Shown here piece after piece: positions 43,772-52,003 of a stretch of DNA of 64,000 nucleotides. Source of the DNA: Corynebacterium sp. (GTDB lineage: Bacteria > Actinomycetota > Actinomycetes > Mycobacteriales > Mycobacteriaceae). The stretch covers positions 124,001 to 188,000 of the forward strand of contig NZ_JAUNLP010000005.1 of assembly GCF_030532195.1 (NCBI RefSeq), read 5' to 3'. The notes beneath the pieces are model-generated. The model was not told the origin of the DNA. It saw nothing but the letters and a program-made list of their open reading frames with translations, and ran no database searches. Position 1 is the first letter of the stretch. The number at the start of each line of letters is the position of its first letter. The translations under genes were made by a program, and so were the position numbers.

Positions 43772-44278
43772 GTGTCAGCGAATGAATCAGCAAAAGAGAA
43801 CGTCAACAGTGAAAATGGCTTCATCGTAGAGGAGTCCGCGGCGGTGCCGATGGCCTCCGAGCCGAAAGACGACCATGCACTGATGGTGCAGGTGGTGCGC
43901 TTTGTCATCTCCGGTGTTATTGCGGCCGTGGTGGACTTTGGCTCCACGCTGATTTTGAACTACGGCTTTGGGCTGCCGCGCAATAGCGTCTCCAAGCCAA
44001 TTGGTTGGGTGCTGGGCACGATCACCGCCTACATGATCAACCGTCGCTGGACTTTCAAGGCGGAGGCCTCGTGGAAGCGCACGGTAGCGGTGGCGATTCT
44101 CTACCTGATTACGTTCGCCATTCAGACGCAGCTGTTTAAGTTCAGTCCACTGCTGTTTGCCGACGTCTGGGGCTGGAACCGATTCTGGACGGATACGGCA
44201 TCGTTTATCGTCGCCCAAGGCGTTGCGACGGTAATTAACTTCATCATTCAGCGTGTATTCATCTTCCGTGTGAAATAG
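43772..44278 (+). CDS. GtrA family membrane protein
   Basis: 168 residues with four membrane helices; GtrA signatures are VRFVISGVIAAVVDFGSTLILN, NSVSKPIGWVLGTITAYMINRRWTF and VINFIIQRVFIF. The mycobacterial counterpart Rv3789, adjacent to dprE1, is implicated in delivering decaprenyl-phosphoryl-arabinose or anchoring AftA. The GTG at 43772 is used because the codons before it are unlike coding sequence; the weak Shine-Dalgarno leaves this uncertain. It leads into glfT2 18 nt downstream. Confidence 0.82.
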   Translation: MSANESAKENVNSENGFIVEESAAVPMASEPKDDHALMVQVVRFVISGVIAAVVDFGSTLILNYGFGLPRNSVSKPIGWVLGTITAYMINRRWTFKAEASWKRTVAVAILYLITFAIQTQLFKFSPLLFADVWGWNRFWTDTASFIVAQGVATVINFIIQRVFIFRVK

Positions 44279-44296
44279 CGCGATACGCTGGGGGAC

Positions 44297-46219
44297 GTGA
44301 CTTCGACTGCTTCTTTCAAGGAAACTTCCCAGGCGACTGCCGCATCCGATGCTGACATGCTGACTATTCAGCGCGTACTGTTCGCTCCGCCCGCTGACTG
44401 GGTGGAGCCGGAACTGTATTACCGAGTTGAAGGCGCTGGCGCCTACGACGGATCGGTGCAGGCTACACGTAATTCCATTACCCTTGGCCGCCACACCGTG
44501 GTGCGCACTGACACGTACTTCGGCCGTTTCCGCGCTTCTTACTGGCAGCGCTGGACCTCGATTAAGCAGATTGAAATTCGCGCCCGCGTGGTGGGCTCTG
44601 CTCGCGTGCTGGCCTACACCGAGGACATTGGCGGTCACCTCCGCCTGGAGGATTCCTGGGCTGCTGGTGGCTCCGACGCTGACGGCAACTGGACCGGTGA
44701 GCATTCGCCGATGTCCGGTTCGGCCAATGAAGAGGTCCGTCTGGTCGTGCCGCTGGACCGCTTCGCCGATGGCGGCGCTATCCACCTGCGCTTCGACACC
44801 GAGGATGCCGGCGCCAAGATTTCGGATGTCCGCTACGTCGTGCCACGCACCGCAATCAAGCGCGATGTCCCGACTGACCTGGTCATTTGCTCTTACAACC
44901 GTCCGGTTGACTGCGCTCGAACCGTCGCCACGCTGGCTGAGGACCTGCCGGCGCTGGAGCGCGTACGCACCATCCGCGTCGTTGACCAGGGCGAACAGCA
45001 CCCCGCTGACGAGGCTGACTTCATTAGCGCCAAGGAAATCCTGGGTGAGCGCCTGAACGTCGTCCACCAGCCGAATCTCGGTGGCGCGGGCGGTTTCTCC
45101 CGCGGTATGCGCGACGCCACCGCCGCAGGTGAGTGCATGGTTTTGCTTACCGACGACGACATCCGCCCCGAGCCCGAGACCACCCTGCGTCTGTCCGCCC
45201 TGGCAGTGTGCGCCGAAAAGCCGATGCTGCTGGGTGCACAGATGCTCTTCCTGTTCAACCCGACCAGCCTCTTCCGCACCGGTGAGACCTACAACTGGAA
45301 GGCGCTGACCGTCGAGGAGAACGACCCGAAGTTCGGCCACGCCGATGTCGATGTGCGCAAGTACCATCAGCTGCGCCGCCTGGGTGTGGACTACAACGCC
45401 TGGTGGACCTGCCTGGTGCCGTCCGAGGTCATTGAGAAGATCGGTCTGGCGCTGCCGCTGTTCTTCCAGTACGACGACATCGATTACGGCTTCCGCGCCG
45501 CCAAGGCCGGCTACCCAACCGACACCATCCCGGGCGCCGCTGTCTGGCACGCCGATTTCTACTGGAAGGACATCGAAAACGCCGCCCAGTACTTCGGCCT
45601 GCGCAACGCGCTGATCGCCGCGACGATGCACGGCGATGTCACCGCGAAGGACATGGTCAACGTCGCTTCACGACGAATCCTCTCTAACCTGGTCTCCATG
45701 CGCTACGGCCTGGCCTGGACACAGATGGAAGCCGTGCGTGACCTACTGCGTGGGCCAGAGGTGCTGGAAAATGCTTCACAAGGTGATTTCGCCCGCATTT
45801 CCGCCGGTCGAAAGAACTTCCCGGAGACCAAGCTGCTGCCGATGCATGAAATGCCCGGTGGCCTGACTCCGGTACGTCCGCCGTCACACGAGATTTCCAG
45901 CGAAAACAAGACCATGGCCAAGCGCCTGGCGTACACGCAGATGGGTAAGAAGCGCCCAGGCCCAGTGGCTGTGGCCTTTGAGGACTCCTTCTGGTGGCAC
46001 ATCTCCACATTTGACGATGTTTGGGTCACCGATGCCTCTCAGAATGGTGTCCGCCACCTGGTGCGCGACCTGGACAAGGAAAAGTCCATGCGTGCCGAGA
46101 CCATCAGCCTCATGCGCGAACTGTCGGCCAAGTGGGACGATATTGCCAAGCAGTGGCGTGCAGCCGTGCCTACCTTGACCAGCGAGGAGAACTGGGAGAG
46201 GTTCTTCCATGGCGAATAA
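44297..46219 (+). CDS. glfT2: Galactofuranosyltransferase GlfT2
   Basis: A 640-residue enzyme that polymerises the galactan chain with alternating beta-1,5 and beta-1,6 linkages from UDP-galactofuranose. The N-terminal beta-barrel domain (residues about 20-190) is followed by a GT2/GT-A domain: LVICSYNRPVDC, metal-binding Asp286-Asp288 in LLTDDDIRPE, the catalytic pair Asp393-Asp394 in QYDDIDYGF and His418 in AVWHADFYW, all as in the mycobacterial enzyme. C-terminal helical region to the end. GTG start. Its last 11 nt overlap the next gene. Confidence 0.95.
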   Translation: MTSTASFKETSQATAASDADMLTIQRVLFAPPADWVEPELYYRVEGAGAYDGSVQATRNSITLGRHTVVRTDTYFGRFRASYWQRWTSIKQIEIRARVVGSARVLAYTEDIGGHLRLEDSWAAGGSDADGNWTGEHSPMSGSANEEVRLVVPLDRFADGGAIHLRFDTEDAGAKISDVRYVVPRTAIKRDVPTDLVICSYNRPVDCARTVATLAEDLPALERVRTIRVVDQGEQHPADEADFISAKEILGERLNVVHQPNLGGAGGFSRGMRDATAAGECMVLLTDDDIRPEPETTLRLSALAVCAEKPMLLGAQMLFLFNPTSLFRTGETYNWKALTVEENDPKFGHADVDVRKYHQLRRLGVDYNAWWTCLVPSEVIEKIGLALPLFFQYDDIDYGFRAAKAGYPTDTIPGAAVWHADFYWKDIENAAQYFGLRNALIAATMHGDVTAKDMVNVASRRILSNLVSMRYGLAWTQMEAVRDLLRGPEVLENASQGDFARISAGRKNFPETKLLPMHEMPGGLTPVRPPSHEISSENKTMAKRLAYTQMGKKRPGPVAVAFEDSFWWHISTFDDVWVTDASQNGVRHLVRDLDKEKSMRAETISLMRELSAKWDDIAKQWRAAVPTLTSEENWERFFHGE

Positions 46220-46889
46220 GACAGGAGACAATACCCGCAAGCAGCTCATCGCCATCCTGGTGCTGCTGGTGCTAATCATCCTTGCGCTGGCCTTGTTCAT
46301 GTTTGTCAAGGTCTCCGGGGGTCGAGGTGGTGATAGCGCAACGGGTGCGCAGGCGGACTCAAGTGTGAGTTCGAGTGCTGGTGCTGGCGCTGGTGCTGAG
46401 TCTGGGACCGGCGCTTCTGGCAGTGCCGCTCCTGGTTCTGCTCCCGGCGAGGGCAATGACCAGGACGACGGCCCGAACCCGACTGCGGGCCAGGAGACTG
46501 CTGGGCCGGGTTCTGGTTCGCAGTCTGAGGCTCCGAGTTCTAACTCGCAGGATTCGAGCACAGATAGCGATGGCCAGAAAATTTCAGGCAATGTCCGTGT
46601 CTTTCAGACTGACGAGGAAATGGCAGCCTTCCAAGGCGTAGAAAATCCTAACAAGGAATCTAATTACGATGGCGGCCCATACACAATCGTTGTGCTGGAT
46701 TCGCCTCAGCAAATTACCGCACAGAGCTCAGGCAGTGCAGGTCAGCAGAGTACCAGGCAGGCAACGATGGTCAAGATTCCAAATGGTACTGCCTCCGATG
46801 GTGAACACGTGACTTTGGACGCGCCGCCGAGCAGCCTGTGGTGGCCGTCGGATGCCGGCCTTCCAATGGGTCAGCCATCTATGCAGTAG
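46209..46889 (+). CDS. Membrane-anchored Ser/Gly/Ala-rich protein coupled to glfT2
   Basis: 226 residues, unknown function. A short basic start is followed by one very hydrophobic helix (LIAILVLLVLIILALALFMF, residues about 13-33), a long low-complexity Ser/Gly/Ala/Asp segment to about residue 125, and a C-terminal domain of about 95 residues (GNVRVFQTDEEMAAFQGVEN, YTIVVLDSPQQI, SLWWPSD). Likely type II or N-anchored with an outer-face domain. The 11-nt overlap with the glfT2 3' end suggests translational coupling and a link to galactan assembly. Confidence 0.65.
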   Translation: MANKTGDNTRKQLIAILVLLVLIILALALFMFVKVSGGRGGDSATGAQADSSVSSSAGAGAGAESGTGASGSAAPGSAPGEGNDQDDGPNPTAGQETAGPGSGSQSEAPSSNSQDSSTDSDGQKISGNVRVFQTDEEMAAFQGVENPNKESNYDGGPYTIVVLDSPQQITAQSSGSAGQQSTRQATMVKIPNGTASDGEHVTLDAPPSSLWWPSDAGLPMGQPSMQ

Positions 46890-46947
46890 GGCGGTAGATG
46901 CCAGAATTGGCGAGCTAAATAGTCGCTTAAACCTCGCGCTGAATTAG

Positions 46948-46974
46948 TTATCCACAGCCGCCAAATTGTCCACA
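46948..46974 (+). other. Two DnaA-box sequences
   Basis: TTATCCACA (46948-46956, perfect consensus DnaA box) and TTGTCCACA (46966-46974, the preferred actinobacterial form) lie in direct orientation with starts 18 bp apart, upstream of the DUF559-type gene. The second overlaps the stem of the hairpin at 46958-46993. Confidence 0.6.
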
Positions 46975-47001
46975 GATACGTGCAATTTGGCGGTTTTTCT
47001 T
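46958..47001 (+). terminator. Rho-independent terminator-like hairpin
   Basis: An 11-bp perfect stem CCGCCAAATTG (46958-46968) / CAATTTGGCGG (46983-46993) with a 14-nt loop is followed by TTTTTCTTCT. It is well placed to end the gtrA-glfT2 transcript and lies 100 bp before the next gene. Confidence 0.75.
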
Positions 47002-47094
47002 CTACCAATTTCGGCAATCTGCGCCATAACTAGAGGCACGAATCCTAACTTCTTGCAGCCAAGCTGCAACCAGCCTCAGGGAGTGCCGAAAACT

Positions 47095-48273
47095 ATGCCC
47101 ACCTGGACTTATGACATCGATGGTCTCATCCAAGCCACTGAGCAGACTTACAGTCGGCACCCGTCGCAGCATGTGGTCATATCTGTTGAAGCGCTCGGGC
47201 TAAAAAGCAACTATGTGCCACCGCAATCCCCGGAACCGTCGTCAAGCCCGCTTATTCGGATGTGCAGTGGAACCTATCTGGATTGCGCGAAGTGGAACGC
47301 GATGTCGAGCACTGAACGCTTCATTTCAATTGCAAAATCCCATGTCAAGAGGAAATCCAACGTGATTATTACCTCTGAAGCTGCCGCGGCTCTGCATGGA
47401 CTGCCATTGCTTCTGCGGCACGCCACAATTTCGCTGGCTAACAGTAGTCGACGGCCGCGTGGTCAGCGTCGCATAGGGCCAAAAGCTGTGGAGTATCAGG
47501 CAAATGCGCTGGTTCGCCGCGTCGGAACGCACTTGCACGACCATGATCTAGTTGAAATCTGTGGACGCAAAGTTACCGATATCCCTAAGACCGTCATTGA
47601 TATCTGCAGGTCAGAGCATTCAGAAAATGGGCTTATAGTCGCTGACGCCGCCCTGCGCCAGTGGTGCACGACCGCCGAACTGGAAGAAACGCTCCGCGCA
47701 TATCCGAGGGCCCGCGGCAATCGCCGAGTTCGTAAGATACTCGCAATTGCAGGTGAGCGATCAGAGTCCGTGGGCGAATCGTTGACGAAGGGGTGCATCG
47801 TCAACGCGGGTATTGCATCGCTTGACGACGAAAACAGCAGTCTCCTCCAGCAAGTCGACTTCTATGACAGCGATGGCTTCATCGGTCGAGTAGATTTTTA
47901 TCTTCCCGAGCTGAACCTCATCATCGAGTTCGATGGTGCTACAAAGTATTCCTGCGACGCCGCTTGCGTAACTGAAAAAGTACTTGTTGCAGAGCGTCAC
48001 CGAGAGAAAAGGCTTCAAAACCTAGGCCTCGAAGTGGTTCGGTTGCAGTGGAGCGATGTTTTAGGCGGTAGCTGCATTGGTTATTTGCAGCGCTATGCAG
48101 ATGCGCAAAGAAGTCGAATCTCCGCAGGTGGATTGGTATTTTCTCCTGATCTAGGGCATTGGCGTCTGCCCGATTTGCCATTCAAGCTACGGAAAACACG
48201 GGAGCAACGTGTACTTGAACGCCAGAGACGTCGAGAGAAAATTATTCGTAGTAGGGAATCCCCAGAGCAGTAG
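47095..48273 (+). CDS. DUF559/Vsr-like endonuclease-fold protein
   Basis: 392 residues. The C-terminal third has a Vsr/DUF559 PD-(D/E)xK-like core: GFIGRVDFYLPELNLIIEFDG and REKRLQNLGLEVVRLQWSDV, with the catalytic Asp and Glu-x-Asp visible. The N-terminal two thirds, with SEAAAALHGLPLL and RVGTHLHDHDLVEICGRKVTD, resembles AbiEi-antitoxin-associated actinobacterial DUF559 proteins. Nuclease activity and role (repair or defence) are unproven. The ATG at 47095 (preceded by CAGGGAG) is chosen; the open frame upstream would run through the terminator hairpin. A/T content is somewhat higher than in neighbours. Confidence 0.7.
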   Translation: MPTWTYDIDGLIQATEQTYSRHPSQHVVISVEALGLKSNYVPPQSPEPSSSPLIRMCSGTYLDCAKWNAMSSTERFISIAKSHVKRKSNVIITSEAAAALHGLPLLLRHATISLANSSRRPRGQRRIGPKAVEYQANALVRRVGTHLHDHDLVEICGRKVTDIPKTVIDICRSEHSENGLIVADAALRQWCTTAELEETLRAYPRARGNRRVRKILAIAGERSESVGESLTKGCIVNAGIASLDDENSSLLQQVDFYDSDGFIGRVDFYLPELNLIIEFDGATKYSCDAACVTEKVLVAERHREKRLQNLGLEVVRLQWSDVLGGSCIGYLQRYADAQRSRISAGGLVFSPDLGHWRLPDLPFKLRKTREQRVLERQRRREKIIRSRESPEQ

Positions 48274-48371
48274 GTCGTGGCCCCTTGTGGGCCGAGTATT
48301 GGTCGAGTGTTTGGGCGCGTGTTTGGGCGCGGTGGGCGCGGTGGGCAACTTTAAATCAAGAAAGCCGCGAC

Positions 48372-48476
48372 CACCTATGGCTCAAAAATGACCTATGGCC
48401 CGAAAGTTAACATATGGCTCCGTATACGTGACCAAACGTTACTTTAGAGCCATACGTCAGAATTTAGCCATATGTG
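48372..48476. repeat. 105-bp palindromic repeat, copy A
   Basis: An imperfect palindrome centred on CGTATACG at 48421-48428. The left arm starts CACCTATGGCTCAAAAATG and contains two CTATGGC-type sub-units; the right arm ends GCCATATGTG. A related element of the same length lies in opposite orientation at 62117-62221. It occupies the convergent spacer 48274-48607 between the DUF559 gene and glfT1; the rest of the spacer is G/T-rich and holds nothing recognised. Confidence 0.8.
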
Positions 48477-48607
48477 CGTTGTGAGTACTTTTGTTGGTGT
48501 TAGTGGTGTGATCAGTGGTGTGAATGGTGCGATAGGTGAGCGGCCGGGGTGCGGGGTGTACTGAAAGCAACCAGCCCGGCCAGCGCCAACCAGCCCCCGA
48601 AAATCTG

Positions 48608-49735
48608 CTACTTCGAGCGCGGATCGAAGCGCTCGAAGTTCTCCGCGCGGCCCTGCTTCAGCAGTTTGAGCCAGCGGAAGAAGCCACGGACATCACGACG
48701 CTGGACCAGGAAGAACCAGCCGAAACGCAGGAATTCCTGTGGCATAAGCTTGCGCATGCCGGGCTGGCTCATCAGGTAGCCACGGTTGCGATAGGTAAAG
48801 TACCGCTTGAACTCATCGGTCGGATACTGCGTATGCATTTTGCCACCGAGAATGGGCACAAATTCCCCGGCACCGGAGGGGTGCAAGTAGGCCGTCGTCA
48901 AGCATGTGCCGAAACGGAGACCCGAACGGACCAGTCGGCGGTGGAATTCGACCTCATCGCCGCGGATGAACAGGCGATAGTCGGGGACGCCAAGTTGCTC
49001 CAGGGAGCTGGCGCTGAACAGTGCGCCATTGAACAGGGAGGCGATGCCTGGCAGGAGGTCGTGGTTGGAGTCGATGGTCTGCAGGCCCTCGGGCAGTTCC
49101 ATGCCGGTCGCGGCCTTTTGATCACCGAAGTTGGTGAACCAGGACACGCCATTGGAATCGTGGACGAGTGGGAGTTGCGGGTTGATGCCGCCTTCGAAAA
49201 GCTCCTCCCGCTGGCGGCGCCAGACCAGGCCTCGACGCAGCGGGAATGCCAGCTTGGTCGGTGCCTTGATATCGCAGACCACCGGAGAAACCGCAGCTAG
49301 CTGGTGGCGGTCTGCACAACCGTGCAGAGTTGCCAGGACGCGGGAGTCCTCCGGGCGGCCATCATCATCAGCGCACCAGATCCAGTCCGCGCCGAGCGAA
49401 AGAGCAGTGAGCATACCCAGAGCAAAACCGCCGGCACCGCCCAGATTGGTCTTGGAACCGAAGTAGTGAACCTCCGGCGCGGACCCGGTCGCGGACTTCT
49501 GCTCCGCGGCCACCGACTCAGCGAGTTCCTTGACCTTCGGGTCATCGCCATTGTCAACGATGATCAGCCACTGCGGCATGTGCGTCTGGCCAACCACGAT
49601 TGGCAGTGATTGCTGCAGGTCCTCGACCCGATTGTGTGTCACCACAATTGCGGCAGTTGCCTTGCCTGAGTGTGCGGGGACAGCCGATTTTTCGCTCACT
49701 TCGTTCTCCATCGAGGATTGCTGGTCACTGTTCAT
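48608..49735 (-). CDS. glfT1: Galactofuranosyltransferase GlfT1
   Basis: A 375-residue GT2-type enzyme that adds the first two galactofuranose residues to the lipid-linked rhamnosyl-GlcNAc primer. Motifs: AIVVTHNRVEDLQQSL, LGGAGGFALGML (loop shared with GlfT2), DWIWCADDDGRPED (metal-binding aspartates), RLFIRGDEVEFHRRLVRSG and PTDEFKRYFTYRNRGYL. The start MNSDQQSS gives a Ser/Glu-rich leader of about 25 residues. It is transcribed with wzt and wzm in the order wzm-wzt-glfT1 on the minus strand, 107 nt after wzt. Confidence 0.92.
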   Translation of the reverse strand: MNSDQQSSMENEVSEKSAVPAHSGKATAAIVVTHNRVEDLQQSLPIVVGQTHMPQWLIIVDNGDDPKVKELAESVAAEQKSATGSAPEVHYFGSKTNLGGAGGFALGMLTALSLGADWIWCADDDGRPEDSRVLATLHGCADRHQLAAVSPVVCDIKAPTKLAFPLRRGLVWRRQREELFEGGINPQLPLVHDSNGVSWFTNFGDQKAATGMELPEGLQTIDSNHDLLPGIASLFNGALFSASSLEQLGVPDYRLFIRGDEVEFHRRLVRSGLRFGTCLTTAYLHPSGAGEFVPILGGKMHTQYPTDEFKRYFTYRNRGYLMSQPGMRKLMPQEFLRFGWFFLVQRRDVRGFFRWLKLLKQGRAENFERFDPRSK

Positions 49736-49842
49736 TCGATTTACCGTTGTCTATTTTGCCATGCGCGCAAATGCGCTCGCCCCAGTACTGTAAGCACCGG
49801 CTCGGCATCACGCACGCACCGGCGCATACCGGGCAAGCACCG

Positions 49843-50625
49843 CTAGCTGCGCTGCGCCAGCACCTTGCGCACCTGGTCGGCGGCCTCTTTACCCTCGTAG
49901 GCCTCGACCACTTCGTCGACAAGACCTGCCTGGCGCACCGTACCATGGTCAATCCACAGTGCAGTGTCGCACAGCTGCGCCAGGAACTCATTGGAGTGCG
50001 ACGCAAACACGAGCAGGCCAGAGCGTTCGACCAATTCGGTGAGCTTGGTGCGGGCCTTCGCCATAAACGCGGCGTCCACGGCCCCGATGCCTTCGTCGAG
50101 AAGCAGAATCTCGGGCTCAATGGACGTGACCACGCCGAGCGCCAGACGCACGCGCATACCGGTGGAGTAGGTGCGCAGTGGCATGTGTAGGTAGTCGCCG
50201 AGCTCGGTGAACTCGGCGATTTCGTCGAGTTTTGCCTTCATCTGCTTGCGCGTCTGTCCCAAAAACAGGCCGCGGATGATGATGTTCTCCAGCCCGGAGA
50301 TCTCCGGATCCATGCCGACGCCCAGGTCGAACACCGGAGCCACGCGCCCGCGTACGTCGGCGGCGCCACGCGTGGGCTCATAAATTCCCGACAGCAGGCG
50401 CAGTAGCGTGGATTTACCCGCGCCGTTGTGCCCGACTAGGCCCACGCGATCGCCCTCGCGCAGGTGAATATTGATGTCCTTCAGCGCCTCAATGACCACG
50501 ACATTCGAGTCATTCCGGCCAATCGCCCCGCCGGCAGCGCCGAGAAACGCCTTCTTCATCGACCGCGACTTGGCGTCGAAAATGGGGAAGTCAACGCAGG
50601 CGTTGTAAGTGTCAATGCTGACCAT
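49843..50625 (-). CDS. wzt: Galactan ABC exporter, ATP-binding subunit
   Basis: A 260-residue ABC ATPase of the polysaccharide-export (Wzt) type: Walker A LVGHNGAGKST, signature-equivalent TYSTGMRVRLALGV, Walker B EILLLDEGIGAVD. It has no C-terminal carbohydrate-binding domain, as in the mycobacterial Rv3781, so export does not depend on a terminal cap. Together with Wzm it flips decaprenyl-linked galactan to the outside for AftA and Emb. Adjacent to wzm by 47 nt and to glfT1. Confidence 0.92.
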   Translation of the reverse strand: MVSIDTYNACVDFPIFDAKSRSMKKAFLGAAGGAIGRNDSNVVVIEALKDINIHLREGDRVGLVGHNGAGKSTLLRLLSGIYEPTRGAADVRGRVAPVFDLGVGMDPEISGLENIIIRGLFLGQTRKQMKAKLDEIAEFTELGDYLHMPLRTYSTGMRVRLALGVVTSIEPEILLLDEGIGAVDAAFMAKARTKLTELVERSGLLVFASHSNEFLAQLCDTALWIDHGTVRQAGLVDEVVEAYEGKEAADQVRKVLAQRS

Positions 50626-50672
50626 GGTTATCCCTTGCTAGTTCTTTTCGCTTTACGACGTCCCGTTGCGGC

Positions 50673-51653
50673 TTACACCCAGTAGCTGACACGGGAGCGC
50701 CAACGCTTCATGGCCGCGAGTGCCAGCAGCAGGCCCACCGCGGTGCAGGCGATGACCACCCACCAGTGGTAGGCCTCCACCGGCTGGCCGGTCAGTGGGG
50801 CGCGGATGATTTCGAGGTAGTGGTACAGCGGGTTGATCTCCGCGATGCGAGCGCGCTCGGCGACCGCTCCGCCCTGCTCTTCCAAAGTCTTGGTGGTCCA
50901 CACAATCGGAGTCATGTAAAACACCAGCTGAATGAGCGAATCCAGCAGTGGGGCCACATCGCGGTAGCGCGTGGCGATAATGCCGAAGAACATGGTCACC
51001 CACACACCGTTGACCACCAGCAGTGCCAGTGCCGGGATGGAAAGGAAGAAGTTCCAGCCCAGGTGCGGTCTAAAGACCAGGACGAGAATCAGCCAGATGA
51101 CCATGTTGTGCGCAAAGAAGAGCAGTTGGCGCCACACCAGCCGGTAGACGTGGACACTCAGCGCACTGGGCAGCTGTTTAATCAGCCCCTCGTTTTCAAT
51201 GAAGACGGTTGCGCCCTCACGGACACAGCCGGAGATGAAACCCCAGATAATCAGGCCGACGGTCACGTGCGGCAGGAAGTAAGACAGCTCCTGCTGGAAC
51301 AGCAGTGAGTACAGCAGGCCAAGTGCCAGGGCCATCGCACCGGTGGCGATGGTGATCCACAGTGGGCCGAGCGTGGAGCGGCGGTAGCGCTGCTTGATGT
51401 CCTGCCAGCCCAGCTGCAGCCATAGCTCGCGCTGGCCGAAACCTGTGACCAGGTCCTGCCAGGCGGCACGGAACGTGCGGGAGCGCGACTTCATAGCCGG
51501 CGCTTCACCTGATGCGTCAATCATGCGTGCGATGTCGCGGCGGAGTACCTCTTCATCACGGACAGTGCTGAGCGCAGATGAAGCCGGCACGGCGGCATCG
51601 GTTTCGGCTGCGCGATCGTCTGCGAGTTGACGGTCATTTTCTTGGTTAGTCAC
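50673..51653 (-). CDS. wzm: Galactan ABC exporter, membrane subunit
   Basis: A 326-residue permease. An acidic cytoplasmic N-terminus of about 60 residues is followed by the ABC-2 domain with six helices: ELWLQLGWQDIKQRYRRSTLGPLW (amphipathic gate helix), then LALGLLYSLLF, YFLPHVTVGLIIWGFIS, PIVWTTKTL and RIAEINPLYHYLEIIRAPLTG, as in mycobacterial Rv3783. Partner of Wzt. GTG start. It diverges from the aminotransferase-like gene across a 350-bp spacer. Confidence 0.92.
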   Translation of the reverse strand: MTNQENDRQLADDRAAETDAAVPASSALSTVRDEEVLRRDIARMIDASGEAPAMKSRSRTFRAAWQDLVTGFGQRELWLQLGWQDIKQRYRRSTLGPLWITIATGAMALALGLLYSLLFQQELSYFLPHVTVGLIIWGFISGCVREGATVFIENEGLIKQLPSALSVHVYRLVWRQLLFFAHNMVIWLILVLVFRPHLGWNFFLSIPALALLVVNGVWVTMFFGIIATRYRDVAPLLDSLIQLVFYMTPIVWTTKTLEEQGGAVAERARIAEINPLYHYLEIIRAPLTGQPVEAYHWWVVIACTAVGLLLALAAMKRWRSRVSYWV

Positions 51654-52003
51654 GTCTCCAAACTACTAGGTAGGGCGGATTGATTGAATTCTGTCGGCCG
51701 CGGGGCGTGGCTTTCTTATAAGCGAAGGTGTCGAATCGGGGTTGGGAGCTTGCCGAAAATTTGCCTAAAATCGCCGGTTGAATCGCCTTGTCTGGTCTAG
51801 AGCAGCCCAGTGTGAGCCGTTCGGCAGCACTTTATGCAATCCTCAGGAATTTGTAAGGTTTAGTAAATGGAGTTTAAGGATTCTTCTATGACCGGTTGCT
51901 CGGATAGACTGGGCTGCAACTAAGATGAGCAACCGACATCATCATTTTTGAAGAGTCGACATAGTTATCGCAGCTTGACAGCGTAACCGGGGAAAGGGTT
52001 TTT
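51654..52003. promoter_or_regulatory. Divergent spacer with a 9-bp inverted repeat
   Basis: A 350-bp non-coding region between wzm and the aminotransferase-like gene. CGGTTGCTC (51893-51901) and GAGCAACCG (51927-51935) form a perfect 9-bp inverted repeat with a 25-nt loop, about 70 bp before the downstream start; it could be an operator or an RNA leader stem. GGGGAAAGGG serves as the Shine-Dalgarno for the 52004 gene. Promoter hexamers cannot be fixed. Confidence 0.45.

Noticed and set aside
43787..45631. A 614-codon open frame antisense to gtrA/glfT2
   Set aside because: Its product has no recognisable domains and lies opposite glfT2, whose catalytic motifs are complete; it is a by-product of high-GC codon bias.
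46948..46974. A chromosomal replication origin
   Set aside because: Only two DnaA boxes, no AT-rich unwinding region and no dnaA/dnaN nearby.
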